64,000 bases of DNA from assembly GCF_958295425.1 (NCBI RefSeq), contig NC_081146.1, forward strand, positions 27,232,764 through 27,296,763, in the 5' to 3' direction. Both the position numbers and the translations under genes were made by a program. This DNA comes from Solea solea (taxonomy: Eukaryota > Chordata > Actinopteri > Pleuronectiformes > Soleidae). Shown one piece after another: positions 23,097-36,438 of the stretch; the stretch's first letter is position 1, and every line of letters starts with the position of its first letter. The notes below the pieces were generated by a model, which was given only the letters and a program-made list of their open reading frames with translations, was not told where the DNA came from and did no database searches.

Positions 23097-23566
23097 TTCA
23101 TTCATTCATTCATTCATTGTCTTTATCTTCCATATAGGGGCCATGGGGTCTGGAGGCAGTTCCAACTGACATAAAGCGACAGGCGGGGTAGTTCATAGTT
23201 TGTCTTACTTGAAGCTCTTACTTACTTCTAGCTCTTATTTGTACCCAAATGTTTAAATGCACTTATTGTAAGTTGCTTTGGATAAAAGTGTCTGCTAAAG
23301 GACATGTAATGTAATGTAATGTGATGTAATGTAATGTAATGTAATGTAATGACGTAAACTCTGGACACGGTTTATGTCATTAGCTCTCACACTACTGTCA
23401 CTTCAGGCCTCTGCATGTCTTTGGACTGTGGGAGGAAACCTCTGTTCCTGTGGGCACTATGGAATTGTCCGATTCCATACTGGTCAAACCCGGGTCATGA
23501 ACCCAGGTCTTTTTGCTGTAAGGCGACAGTGCCAGCCACTACCCCACCATGTGCCCCCTTCTTAAA
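23097..23566 (+). mobile_element. Teleost interspersed repeat with a second element nested in it
   Basis: The left part (23097-23190) has TTCATTCATTCATTCATT, then GGGGCCATGGGGTCTGGAGG and GACAGGCGGGGTA. The right part (about 23355-23566) has CTGCATGTCTTTGGACTGTG, GGAGGAAACC, GAACCCAGGTCTTTTTGCTG and GCCAGCCACTACCCCACCAT. These are the two halves of one abundant fish repeat. Between them lies another element (about 23190-23352) ending GTAAGTTGCTTTGGATAAAA and a (TGTAA)n tail. Related fragments are at 25060-25175 (minus) and 35515-35650 (plus). Confidence 0.75.
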
Positions 23567-23699
23567 GTTAATTGACGGAATTCTTGGGCCAAACCTGGAT
23601 AGTTTCTCTGCATCACTCGTGTATTGATTGTGTCCCAGTTGCTGCTGAGAGGATGCTTCACTGATGCTCCTTCCATGGGGGCGTTTTGCATCTTATATT

Positions 23700-24260
23700 A
23701 ACCCATAAGCGATATTGTTTGGACTGCAGTTCCGGTCAAAAGGGTCAGCGATACGCGAGGCCACTGAACGCATGGTTAATCTCAGCTCCTCCAGATGCAC
23801 CCGGCGACTCAAAAGAGCCGTGAAGGCTCCACTCGGACTTCCACAAAACGTGAGCTATTGTTCATGTGTCAGCTCCGTGATATATTCTGTCCTACGCTGC
23901 GCGGACAAAACAGACCCCGGCCATTATACAGCGCCTGCAACACCGCCAGCCCGGGTGACTGTGGACACCAGGCAGCTCCACCTCGGGGTCTCAGCACTCT
24001 TTGTCTGTGGTGACCTCTCTTTCTTTTACCCCCCCTCTGAACCTAAAACCTCTGTCCTCCCAACTCCCCCCTTCTTTCCCTGCCCTTCTTCTCCCACACA
24101 CTCTTCACACACACACACACACAGATAAAGAAACGGGCCCCATCCAGTTTATTTTACTGGCACTTTGAAACCGGGGGCCTTTTACAGGGGGAAAGGAGGG
24201 GAAAATAATAGGAAGGGGTTTTAATTAGGAGAGTTATTAGGGCTCAAATAAAACAACAGG
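23700..24260. other. Unique-looking GC-richer stretch, possible cis-regulatory sequence
   Basis: Unlike its repeat-rich surroundings, this stretch shows no repeat motif apart from a short CA run (24108-24122). 24130-24260 has homeodomain-like core TTTTAATTAGG. An open frame (23715-24128) gives a protein rich in Ser, Pro and Cys with no recognisable domain and is not supported as a gene. Confidence 0.3.
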
Positions 24261-25059
24261 GTCAGGGGAAGCGTCAGGTCATGTGGGAGTGTGTGGGCTT
24301 TGATATGAGGACGTCATCATCTTTGGTTTGACCCTCACATGCGGCGACGCTCGGGGTCAGAGTGTTGAGAAGGGATGAGTGTGTTTCCAGAGGGTGCAGA
24401 TGTTTACATGTGATCCCAGTTTCTGACTTTCTACATGCATCGATCACTCCATATAGTTCCAGCTGAGTGTCTGTGTGTGTGTGTGTGTGTGTCTGTGTGC
24501 ACACATGTGCAGTCCCCTTCCTCTGTGATCAGCACATCTGCAACATCCTCCACTCTTTACCAGCGTCACACTCAGTTATACCTCAGCGAACGCTTCCCCT
24601 TTGGTCGCGTTCTCTTTCCTCCACTTCCCCTCTTCCTCTCCTCCTGAGTGGCTGCTCCCTTCGGCTTTCTCGCTGTTTACCAAACACACTGACAGCCTCC
24701 TCCCTCCTGGCTCCCTCCTGGCTCCCTCCTTCCCTCTCCCTCTTCCTCACTCGTCTTTGTTTGTGCTCATCTGAGTAGAAAGTGGTTCCTAACTCGTGGT
24801 GATGGTGCTGCAGGAGGCCTTAACTGTGCTCACGGAGACAGAAACAGGCTCTTCGGATTTCGATGACTGCTGCTGGCACCCCAGCCACCTCCTCTGGGGG
24901 TTTAGAGAGCATGAGAAAGGATGAGGAAGAGGAGGGGAATCCCCAGACTTTACCACAAAGAGAGCCTGCCCTGTGATCAGTGGAGTTCAAACAGCAAATC
25001 ATCAGAGGACGGCAAAACGGACATTTTTGAATGTTTAAAATAACAAATGACCAATTTTG

Positions 25060-25175
25060 AGCCACACAGCGGAACGTGTGTGGATAGCACTGTTGCCTCG
25101 CAGCAAGAAGGTTACCAGTTCTGAGTGGAGTTTGCATGTTTAGCCCATTTGTTTGCATGAGTTTTCTCCTCTTAC
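25060..25175 (-). mobile_element. Fragment of the 23.1-kb repeat family, opposite orientation
   Basis: ATAGCACTGTTGCCTCGCAG followed by CAAGAAGGTTACCAG and GGAGTTTGCATGTTTAGCCC is the reverse complement of the right part of the element at 23097-23566, whose typical end is GTTAGCACTGTCGCCTCACA with GTTTGCATGTTCTCCC. Confidence 0.7.
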
Positions 25176-25500
25176 TTGAACATACACACACATCGACAGT
25201 GTATCCTAACGTCTGTTAGACGTCACTTATGAAGCTTTCTTTCTTTTTCAAGTTTTTAAGAAATTAGAAAGAAAACATAGTAATTAATGATTTTTATGAT
25301 ACAAAATCAATCAAAAATACACGTTAGACACACTGTCCTTGTCCCAGTAAACGAGCACTAACAGGGAAACAACTTATTGAATGAAGTCTGTGTGACTTCA
25401 CTTCGCTCGGTGGCTCCTTTCAACTTGTTAGTATTAGGAATTTTCTGGTTGACCTATGATGTCACTGACCACACAGACCAGCCAACTGCTGGCTAGTTGG

Positions 25501-25560
25501 TAGCATTTATTATTTATATTATATAGCATTTATAATTTATATTATATAGCATTTATAGCA
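25501..25560. repeat. 23-bp tandem repeat
   Basis: About 2.6 copies of an AT-rich 23-bp unit starting TAGCATTTAT at 25501, 25524 and 25547. No function is suggested. Confidence 0.9.
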
Positions 25561-28500
25561 CCACTTTGTGTCATTCCATCATCTATTAACTTCAGAATAT
25601 TACATTCTCTGAGGTGACAGAGGATTCACTTAGTCTGAAAATGTACTGACGGGGATTGCACCATGTTTTTCACGTCTTTTGTTTACTGACTTCTTCAATT
25701 ATTTCCAGGTCAAAGCCTGAGGTTAGGAGCTGTGGAACATGTGCAGGGTGCCGAGGTCAGTCCGGGTCAGTTTGAACCCAAACATGCAAGCAATTCAACT
25801 CGCAACTGCATTCTCTGGCTGTGTTAGTCCCACTTTGAGACATGATGTAAGTTAATAATGACATTATTCTAACACCGGGGGCCACATCCAGTGCACTCCT
25901 AGTGCTGGTCCCGAGCCCAGATAAATGCTAAGAGTTGCATCAGGAAGAGAATCCGGCGTAAAACCTTTGCCAAATGAAAATATGTGGAACAGTGAAAACA
26001 ACTGAAGATGGAGCTGCCAGGCAGGAGGAAAAGAAGAAGACTGCAGAGACGTTCATGAAGGTTGTAAAGAGGACATGAGGACAGTAACAGAGTGATAGCA
26101 GAGGACACAAGGGATAGGACAAGATGGAGTCAGACAGTTTGTGGTGGTGACCCCGAAGACAGAGAGTGTTAGAACACTGCCTGTTGGTCTGACCTCGTTG
26201 CCAGGACGACATGTGTTTTTAAGACGCTCTCTAAAGCTGATGGGAATGAGAGATTTGGATTGAAATCCAAATAACAGCGTATATTCAAAAAGCAGTATTT
26301 GGCACAAAGGGATCAAGCTTTTATCTCTAAATGTTTGCATCAGTCACAGTCAGAAGCCACTGATTAGAGCCCCACAGAGGGAGAAACCAGCAGACAGATG
26401 TGCCAGACAGATGTGTGTGTGTGTGTGTGTGAGAGAGATGGGGGTAAAAGCGTGCTGCTCAGTTAGATGTAAGTATTATAAGTGGCTTGCTCCAGGATGA
26501 CCAAGTAGGTCAAGAGAATCAAGGCGGGAGTGCAGGGGAGCACAAAGCTGTGAGGGGAAGGTCAAGCGTGAAATCCCTCTCTCCTCGCCACTGTGACCCC
26601 CCAGGGAGATCTGCTGGACACGCACTGAGGCGTGTGCACGTGTGCAGTTGTACTGGATTGGAATAAAGACATAGGTATGATATGTGGCAGTCATGGTCAC
26701 TGTATCAGAGGCCAAAGAAAAGTAATGTCCTCAAAAACCTGTAATGTCCTCAAAAACCTGTAATGTCCTCAAAAAACACACCTGCACAGCAACATTGTAT
26801 TATTGAGTTCAGATGTATTATCAGTTGATTTGTTCCCTCCTTCAAGGAGCTTATGTTTACCTGTAAGTTTGTCCTTCTGTTCGCTACTTCCTGTCTAGAG
26901 TCTTTGACGGCTCAATCTGAATTGTTTATTATACTCAAGTATGTTCCCATTCCATTTTGGTAAGAATTTACTCCTTATTTCTTATATTGGGTAAATAAAT
27001 AAATACATAAATGAATCATATCTCTGTCAAAACAATATGATTCATCTAATCCCAGATTACAGATTACAGAAGTCCCTATAACAAGTTCAGCTATGTACTG
27101 CACATGTCAGTTACATTGTAACATATGAGGGTGGATTGTGTCGTGCTTGTGTAGGATGGTGATACAGTAGCTATAAACAAGTAGAGATCAGTCAGAAAGT
27201 CAAAATGATTCCGTAAAACACAGGTGAGGCAGAGGTTAGTGTTCTCTGAGTGTTCTGAGAGCTCTTGTTCATGTTTATTCATATCATGTTGTGTTCATTT
27301 GTAAGACCTTCCATCTCTCCAAACAAGCATTGCCAGTTTTGATGAACTCAGCCTGAACTTAGACATGGTTCACAATGTTGACTGAGTGAAACCCTAAGGG
27401 AAGTTTTTAGAAGTGTTTAGAGTCTGCACTCAGGCTATTGTAGTTTAAACTGTTGCCTGTGTCAGAGTTTCTCATCTGCATGTGGCTTCAGATATAGGAT
27501 ATCTAACATTGTTCTCTCTCTCACCCGGTTTGAGCTTCTCCTCCCTGTCCTGTCTCTCACTCTCACCCTCTCTTTCTCTCTTTCTCTCTTTCTGCAGGAA
27601 ACCGTGACTCCTGGGCTGCAGGATCCACATCCATTTGCAAGGCTATTAGTATTAGTATCCAAGGACTGGGGAACAGCATTCCATACTTTTAAAGACGCCC
27701 TGCAGACGCTGCACATGTTTGCTTCTGTCAGAGATTTCATCTTTTTAAAGTTTGCTTTTTTCTCTCTTTTCTCTTCTCTCTATAATATAATAAGCTGTAA
27801 ACTGTAAGTGTAATATTTCTGCTGTACTATGTCAAGTCTCTTGAGATAATGCATGTTGTGATGTGGCGTGATATAAAAACACATTTCTCTAACAGAAATG
27901 TGTTTGTGTGCATCAGGTGCAACTAATGGAAACAAACCTGTTCCAGTTATTACTTAAATCTGTTTACACAGACATATATCATGGGGGCGTGTCTTCCCTG
28001 TAGGGCCAAGGAGCAAGTCCCCAAAACATCAATGATTAAACTTTAAGGTGAAGACATGTTATGGTTAGGATGAGGTTAGGTTTAGATGAAGCTTAGGGTT
28101 AGTCTGTGTGTTAATCAAAGACTGCTGTGCTAAGCTTTGATGAAGCTATGAGACGGTATGTGATGGTGTGCACGGTGTGCATGAGTGTACGTGACACAGA
28201 TTCTACCTGTTTGCCCTGCAGTCTGACGGCTCGCCCTGTCACAGCCTGTCGCCTCCACGTCACCGCTGCACAGAAGCTGCTTTTTCTCGCACTCTCTCCA
28301 CTTCAGTGAGCAACACCCCCGTCCTCGCCACCACTCTTTGTCCAAAGTCTTAATGTAACTGTCTATATGTGCTTAGATTTCCTGCTTTTAACTCTTTAAA
28401 TAAATACATTATAACTGAGGATTGTGTCACTTTGCATACACTGAATATTTCTTTTAACACATCATATTCTTCGTCTCTGTAAGCAAAACGTTTAAGTAAT

Positions 28501-30140
28501 AGAATAAACGACTCGGATTACTATGTCCAATAGTTTTTGATTGCGTATATTAATCAGGAATTTGAGATGGAAACACTTTTCTCTTGTCTTCTCTTGGCCG
28601 TTTACTTGTGCTTGTGTTTTGTGAAATCGCTTTTATTTTCACACTAAAATCAATTTTCCCCTCTCAGTGAGAGGAAGCAACGCAAGTTTTTTCTCATGGA
28701 CAGAATCCAGTGTCTCTTTGTTATTTGTCCATTCTTTTGACAAGGATACACACTGGCTCCCAGGACAGGAGGACGATTACTCTAAGGTCCACAGAAAAAC
28801 TTTTTCTAGGTGAATCCCAGGTTTTTTTTATATATTTTTTGGGCATTTTCTTCACATGGAAGAATATCATAATCCGGCAGAAACACATAATGAGCTTATT
28901 TTAAGACGTCAACTGAAGATGACGAAACACAATAACAATGCAAAGTAAAATATCACAATAAATAAATACCTAAATATTATGTACAATATATAGAAATAAT
29001 TAATAATAAACATGACAAAGATCTAAATCATGTATCAATGTCAATCATGTCATTTTTAGGTTTAATTTTGCATCAGTAAGTCCATATTCCATAATGTGGC
29101 TGTGATGTATCTTATTGAATATTGTCCTTGAGATGTTTGGTACATTAGAAATGAGATGAAGGCAAATCCAGTGCAGTACACACACACACACACACATGCT
29201 CTCTCATCATTAATGAAGCACAGAAATGTTGATTTGTCCTCACAGGCTTCACGTAATTGAGCTCCCAAACACTCACTTGCAAAACTAGCCAATATGTGCT
29301 GGTCTGTGTGACAGTGATACATCGTCATTGTCTCACGGGCAGACACTGTGTGAGAGCGGGGAGATTGATTTACCCCTGTGAGGGAAAATTGTTGCACTGC
29401 TCCAGATTAAGATAATGAATGACCAGAAGCCCATTTGAGCCTGTGAGTGACACCTCGTAAGTGATGACACCGAGGTTTCATTTAAAATGACGTCTCAGGG
29501 AAGAATGCAGCTGTCAGAGAAACATGCACGACTGAATTTTGGAGTGTTTGTCTCCACTTTTTAAGTTCTCAGGGCTGTTGATGTGTTAAGTGTGTTCCAT
29601 GACCCTGTGGGTGTCGAGGAGGCATTAGATCATTTCCAAAAACCTGTAAATGAAAGCGGTGGTTTTCATCTGTCAACAGCCATGGGCTGTGTGTGAGGGC
29701 GAGGCTGAATGAGGTGAACAGGCTGAGTAAGAGCTCCACACATGAAGACGTTGTCTACTTGTGCATAAGGTGGACAAAACCTGCTATAATATCTCTGGTG
29801 AATGCTGACTGTGCATAATCCTTATCTTATCTTATCTATCCCATAATATGTCCAGGCCATTGTCAATGAGTTCACACAATGCTGCTTTAAAGGGCCATAA
29901 GATGCTTAGGACACACACTGAAGAAGCCAGAGGTGTTATCACACGTTACCAAGCAACCGAAGTTACCGAAGCAGCATCACTGAACCGATGCATTCAATTC
30001 AGAAGAAACAGAAACACACAAGAAACTAAAGAAATGATTTTCCATCACAGCAGCTACTGTGGGATGTTTTTACAACAACAACAAGGGTTTCTGGATGAAA
30101 CTAACATGACACGTTTCACTCAGTAACAATGAAAATAGAA
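25561..30140. other. Intergenic, no gene
   Basis: Contents seen: a 19-bp tandem repeat (26722-26775, unit GTAATGTCCTCAAAAACCT, 2.8 copies); a repeat fragment near 27600-27700, whose GTGACTCCTGGGCTGCAGGA is the reverse complement of sequence at 63020-63045; a 12-bp perfect hairpin at 27877-27905; and a (CTTAT)n tail at 29818-29838. The remaining open frames are short and lack any recognisable domain. Confidence 0.6.
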
Positions 30141-30144
30141 TTAT

Positions 30145-30306
30145 GGCCCTTGTGGTAGAGCAGTTTGTCTTATAACTGGAAGGTCGAGGTTTGATCCCCG
30201 GCTCCGCTAATCTGCATGTCAACATGACAGAAAACGAGCTGCATATATGATTACCATATGATTACTATAGTGCTTTATAAATGTGTGTGAAAGGGTGAAT
30301 GACAAA
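30145..30306 (+). mobile_element. tRNA-derived SINE, copy 3
   Basis: The head has GTGGTAGAGCAGTTTGTC (A-box region) and GAGGTTTGATCCCC (B-box) at tRNA-like spacing, then CTGCATGTCAACATGACA. It ends near TATAGTGCTTTATAAATGTG, the tail style of fish SINEs that share a LINE 3' end. It is not a functional tRNA: the acceptor and anticodon stems do not form. Confidence 0.75.
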
Positions 30307-31029
30307 ACTGTAAAGTTATAATACAGATAATTTATCCTTATTTTATTACTGTTGTAGTATAAAAGCTGCAGGAGACAGCTGTTGATTCTTGTGTTTGATC
30401 GACAGGTTGTTAAAACACTAATGTTCCTGAGCTTGTCTAATCCATAATATTGTTACACATTTGATTATTTTTTATTGTCCAAAGTGCTTTTAGACTCTTC
30501 ATTTTGTTTGCCTTCTCGCTGAGATGCTGCAGGAAATAAACATTCAGAAGATCCTCCAGAACCAGAAGAGCATCTACGCCATGAAACGCTGGCGATGTGG
30601 ATTCACCTGCCACATACGTCTGTGATCCACAGTTCCAAGTATTTACACGTCATTGTCAACAGGGCAGACTCATGAAGGAAGTGAATACTGGACGTGCCAC
30701 TCCAAAACAGGAAGTCACACACTTGAGACAAAAATAAGTCGTGTACATGAGCAGTGAACTGCAGACTCAACTCAAATGAAAGGAAATCACGACACATGGT
30801 GAGGCAGAGGGGGAAATAACATAAACCAGCTCAGAGATTCAATAAAGAAACTCATCACAGACTTGAAATGAATCATCACATGAGTTATACACGTCAGAGT
30901 GAGAGATGTTCTGATGTTTCTTTGACATCAGCAGTTAACTGTACCGTGTTTGCAACGTTTAACAGGTGATAACTTGACGTGAGGTACTAATACGTGTGTC
31001 ACGAGCAGGAAAGACAAAGCAATTTTTCT

Positions 31030-31100
31030 CTTGTGGGCCGAATACAGTTGTACGGTGGGCCAGGTGTAGCCTGCGAGCCTTGAGTTTGACACATGTGCCT
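31030..31100 (+). mobile_element. Solo end of the hAT MITE family
   Basis: GTGGGCCAGGTGTAGCCTGC then GCCTTGAGTTTGACACATGT parallels the right end of the element at 6033-6532 (GGCCCCCAGG and TTTGAGTTTGACACCCC). The matching left end was not found nearby. Confidence 0.5.
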
Positions 31101-31443
31101 AATAATCTTATGGAAAGAAGAGAAAACTCAACAGTTCACACAGTGACTTGATCTGCTAAACAAAGAAGTGTTGTTCTCTCTCTTTATAAGTTTTTCACGT
31201 ATTATAATACTTATAATGTAATACTTTAAATGGATACATTGTCATCTGAATAATAAGGAAAAGAAAGAAAAGAAAACAGATGACTTGTGTGAGTTTTTCT
31301 ACGGCTGATGAAAAATGTGAGCAGCTAATGGTCAAATAATAAAGCTGCTGTGTTTTTGAAAGTCTAAGTACTGAGTACAGTGGAGCTCAGCGCCCGTGAG
31401 CACAGGAGAGAGTGAAAGTGTGGAAGTGTGTATTAGCGAGCGG

Positions 31444-31479
31444 GAGGCGGACCTTGAGGCGGACCTTGAGGCGGACCTG
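31444..31479. repeat. 12-bp tandem repeat
   Basis: Three copies of GAGGCGGACCTT. Nearby sequence (31580-31860, 32030-32060) has long G runs of 8-11 bases that could form G-quadruplexes. No gene is seen. Confidence 0.85.
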
Positions 31480-34404
31480 TTGGCGGAGCAGGTCAGCGGG
31501 CAGAAAGGCGGTGGGCCGTGCCCAGGACCCACATCCCCTCCCAGGGGTCAGGACGGAGAGGATGAAACCTGTCATTAGGGAGGTGAGGGGAAGAAAGCTC
31601 CCAGTGGGGGGGGGGCTTTGTCCTGGGGGCGGGTGGGTGGGATGGCTCTTTAGTGCCTCAAATAACACGGCCCCCGGCAGCCATTGTTACACAGTGAAAG
31701 GGCCCAGTGGTGGTTGGGGGGGGGGGGGGTCACGGGGGAGAGGGGGCAATTCTGAGCTGTGGTCAGTGGGAGAAAGGAGGCTGTGGGTGAGGAGGGGAGG
31801 TGTGTGTGTGTGTGTGTGTGGGGGGGGGATGATGCTTTCATACAGTTGTTTTCCTCTTTTTTGTTGACAGCTCATCCAGAACCAGGTTCCTGTGGTCGTC
31901 ACAAACTTTTCTGCTTCTCTACAATTCATGAACATAATTATGTCAATTTCATTCATATAAATGTATATATTTATTTTTTAACACTTTTTTAATAGGTGTG
32001 TTTTTGCAGGTGTCTCTGAGTCTCTCGTGTGTGTGTGTGTGTGTGGGGGGGGGGGGCGGGGCATGACAGTGCAGGTTGAATGGCAGAGGTTCAGAGCTCA
32101 GCTCACAGAGTCGGGACCTTTCACTCGTCCCAAAGTGTTTTAAAGAGGGATGGCTCACACAGATAATGGACAACCAGAGAGAAAAGACCAAAGACAAAAA
32201 AAAAAAGCTTTTCCACTTTACTGGAGGTCGTCGTGGACGCAACCTTTGACGGCCTGTCACTCCTCTGAGCTCCAGACAACAAATAGGACGCAATATATCT
32301 AGATGACAGCTTAAGTTGGTGATTTAATCTGCAAGTGATTCTCTTTAAGGATTAGGAATAGTAAAAAAAAAAGAAAAAAGTATGTGTGCATGGAATTGTC
32401 AGGAAAAAGGAGTTCTTATCGAGGTAGTGTTTTGGTACTTAAGGAAAATAACTATTATTTCATGTGAGTTTTGAATGAAAGTGACTTAAACTTTCATTTT
32501 TCTGTTCATCTTAATATACAATGTTAAGTTTAAATAAATGACTTATTTCATACCTTTCAGTGTAAAAAGTAAATAACATCATGTTACAGTAAATATACAG
32601 TGTCTCTGACACACTGTGCTTTTTATACATTTTACAGTAAATTACTCCGAGTACAACTTCAGAGTTATGCTATATTTTATTGTGTTTTAGCAGTTTTTTT
32701 TGTGTATAAATACTGTTTCATGCAAATACCACACCTGTAATTTAAACACAAAATAACTATAGTATTATATTGTAAATGATAACAGTTAATGCATGTGGAT
32801 AATACCTGCATACAATATAAATGAGTTTTTTGCCAACAAACATGAAAATATGCTTTTCTTTTCGAGGTGAAATGTAGTACTTGTACTTTCTTTGACCCAA
32901 GGTTGCATTAGTGTTTTGTTTTTTTGGTGCTAATGATGTATACTTTACTTAAAAACACCAAAGCTGTTCCCAGAGCCAGAGCACCTAATAAACTGATAAA
33001 CTGGACCAATTACTGACTCCATTAGAGGCCTTTCATCCAATCCTACAGCAGTGATGACTTTAGAGAGCCAATAAAACCGCTAGGTTGTGACCTCAACGTT
33101 AAGGGACCTCTGCAGAATGAGAGGGGACAGACTGAGGTCAACAACATCTCACACTTGTCGCACCCTGGGGTGAATGTGTGTTTACATCTTATTCCTAAAT
33201 CAACACAGCCCATAATGGGCAATAGACTGTAGAAATTTAAATTCAACTTATGTAAACTTTCAGAGATTTGATTGTTTCTTGTATTTTTAGACTTTAAAGC
33301 TTTCAAATTTAAACATTGTATGATTTTGTTATTTATTCGTTTGTGGATAGATGTCTTGTGTGTGTCCTAAAGGAATAGAATAACTAACGCATATGATAAT
33401 ATCATGGATTTGATCAATTGCCTTGAACCTGCTTGTTTTGATAAGTTTGTATCATCCCGCAGATTTTGGATTAAATGTTTTATCAAATTTAAGTTGATAT
33501 TTTAAGACTTAACTTCCTGCTTGAGATCTGAAAGAATGAAATGTATAAAAACACCTACAAGTTGTGGAAATGATAGACCTGAGACGTCTGGGTCAAGAAA
33601 ATATCCTATTAATGATAATCCATTCAAATGTTTTTCTATATTTCTTAAGAATTCATCAAGAACAAAAGCTGGTGCAGACAACAGTGGTCAAAACATTCAA
33701 ATCGGTTTATATTGGATTTAACGTGGTGAAAACACACACACATTAAAACTCTAAATCAAAATCTAAATAAAAAGGGATTTTTGGATTTGCATTTGATTTC
33801 CCTGATCTGTTATATAGTTTGACATGATTTCTCACTGAGACCTAAAATAGAATATGAATAAAATATGAATCTCTTTCTTTAGATAGACCAGGACGGGCAG
33901 GTGATGCAGTTGAGGAAAGAGTCCGTATGAGTCGTGTGTTAAGAGTATTAAGAGGTGATGAAATTAGCAGCAGGCCTCACTGAGAGACTTTTACACCCTG
34001 TATTAGTAAAATAGGGGGAGGAGGAGAAAAGAGGCGGGACTAATCACTTTCCCTGCTGACTTTACCTCCCTCACCGGAGGGAGGGAGGTAAAGATCACAG
34101 CTCCAGCAGCATTTCGCAGCCATCCTCCTCTCCTCCCTCCTCTCCTCCCTCCTCTCCTCCTGCTCTTTTGAAGGAGGTCCCAGGGTGTCTGCTCCTCTCT
34201 TTCTCTTCCTCTCTCTCCCCACTGGGCTATTGAAGGAGTGATGGATGGCTTTATAAGAAGACAAGATCCATCTCTCATTCACAAAATCCCTTTCATTTTC
34301 TGTCATTCTCTGTCATGTTTCAGCTTCTCTCTGCTTTTCACTGATAACAGCCCTGACCCCCCCTCTTCCCTTTGATTTCCAGACTGAGGTCTGTTGGTCA
34401 CCTG

Positions 34405-34407
<3 letters not shown>

Positions 34408-34438
<31 letters not shown>

Positions 34439-34460
34439 CTCTCTCTCTCTCTGTGTGTGT
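34408..34460. repeat. CTTT/CT microsatellite
   Basis: (CTTT)n passing into (CT)n and a short GT run. Open frames read Phe/Leu/Ser or Lys/Glu/Arg low complexity and are not genes. Confidence 0.9.
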
Positions 34461-34815
34461 GGATGAAGGAATGTTCCCCTTCTCCATCGTGTGCTCCCTC
34501 TCTCCTTATGCTCGAGGCTGGGGACAGATGTGGAGGGCTTCCTTTCCCAGCATTCCCTGGGGAGTGTAGAGACAGGTCTTAACACCCATACGGAGGAGGG
34601 GGGGAGGGAAAGGCAGGAGAAAGAAGGGCAGTTTGTTGTCCAAAAAGGTCACGTATTGGGAATTTAGTGATGAATAGGTTATGCTTTGTGTGGACTGATG
34701 TGGGGGGGGGGGAAGGAATTTACTGGATTTGTCTGTAATTAGGTTATTTTCCTTTGGAAGTGGCTGAAGACTCTGGGAGGTGAATAAGATCAGCGCATCC
34801 TGGGAAACAGTGTAG

Positions 34816-34860
34816 GTATTGTGCTAATGGAGACATTAAATGTCTCCATTAGCACAATAC
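34816..34860. repeat. Perfect 22-bp inverted repeat with 1-base loop
   Basis: Arms 34816-34837 and 34839-34860 are exact reverse complements (the left arm starts GTATTGTGCTAATGG), with only an A between them. It is a near-perfect palindrome 45 bases long. It borders a unique-looking stretch (34640-34815). Confidence 0.97.
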
Positions 34861-35467
34861 TGCAAGAACATCTTCATAAAGTCAAGTGATATAGTTCAGG
34901 GTTTTTCTCAGTGTGACATAACACTGACAACCATAGTGAGCTGTGGACACTTGTGCTCGAATATGTCTGAAGAAAGAATGAAACAGGATTTCAAACAGTG
35001 TTGTCACAGAACTGTTTAGTTCCTTCTTTTCCCGTTCTTTCGTTCCGCTGTTCTGTCGCAACCATAAAGAACTCTGCCTGTTTAGAACAGTTGCTGAATA
35101 TTTCATTATTAGAAACAGGAACATTTAAAGACTTCATTTTAAAACTTGAAACAAACGTCTACAATAAATATCGTACCTAAAATATAACCAAGACAACCTC
35201 TACATCCCAGCATGTGCTCTCCACTACACATCCATTCTAAGATGACTTTCTTGCATCAGCTTCGTGATTGGTCAGTCATGACTCTGCGACAAGCAATGCA
35301 AAAAAAAAAAGAAAAAAGCATTGTTACCACATGTCAGTAACACTTCCACCATGTCAAAAACCATGGAGAGAAAATCCACCATAATATCCATCAGCACTGA
35401 TGACGTCACATTTTAACGATGTCTTCATTGAACCACATCTTACATTATTGTTCGTTATGTGATGCTG

Positions 35468-35469
<2 letters not shown>

Positions 35470-35515
<46 letters not shown>

Positions 35516-35650
35516 TATAAACATTCATTCAGTCATCATCCAACGCTTCATCCTCCACATGAGGGGGGCAGGGGGTACTGGTGCCAAAGGTGGGGTCCAC
35601 CCTGGACAGGTCACCGGTCCATCACAGCGCGAGGTGCAAACACACTTCTG
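35470..35650 (+). repeat. CA microsatellite joined to a teleost repeat fragment
   Basis: A 44-base CA run (35470-35513) is followed by ACATTCATTCAGTCATCATC, CTCCACATGAGGGGGGCAGG and GGGGTCCACCCTGGACAGGT plus CACCGGTCCATCACAGCG. That is the left half of the family seen complete at 23097-23566. Confidence 0.75.
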
Positions 35651-36398
35651 TGGCAGAGATGACACTACACATGATGTACAGCAGGCTGATGGGAAAGTCT
35701 TCAGGTATGGAGGTCATGAACCAAAGCACTGGACATATGAGAAGTCGTCAAGCTTCATCCTCTAAACTTGTCCATCCAACATGTCCATCCAACCATCCAA
35801 TCATTGTCCAGATACATTTTGAAAAAGAGAGAATTCTGGGATTATGACATAATCATTTTCCCAAGGTAGTGTATTGGTCGTCTACATGAAAATGCAACGG
35901 TGACATTTTGAGATTCTGTGGATAAAACACAGATATAATCATTAGCCCCACAGACAGTGATGACACTGACATCTCACTTTTAGAATCCCATTCAGTCATT
36001 GAGACAGATTATAGAGCAGAATAATTAGCAGTTTATACACTCTGGTTTCAGGTCTAACCAGGATACCTTTGCACAGCGAAGCTCTTATCTCTTCTTTCTC
36101 TGAGTGACGGCACACTGTGGCCGTGCTGGGAGGAGGAGCCACTCACAGCACAGCCATGAAAATCGGCTACATTTAATCAGCTACGGTGGAGGATTTAAAG
36201 AAAGGGATCAAGAGAGCTTTGTTCTAATGGATTGGCCACAGTTTAGGGGTCCACCACACCGACTTATACCTAGTTAGAAGCACATCATCTGCTAACAATA
36301 TAACTCAAACCACATGGCAGCTCTCTGAAACATACCCAGTTGGATCTTCTCGCACATTTAAAGGAGATTTTGGTTTCTTTGCGAGCATCACGCGTCAC

Positions 36399-36438
36399 GT
36401 TCTGCTGTTCTGCTGTTCTGCTGTTCTGCTGTTCTTCT
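36399..36438. repeat. 8-bp tandem repeat (GTTCTGCT)n
   Basis: Nearly five copies of GTTCTGCT. No function is suggested. Confidence 0.9.

Noticed and set aside
30145..30220. Functional tRNA gene
   Set aside because: A- and B-box-like motifs exist but the cloverleaf stems do not pair, and a SINE-type body and tail follow.
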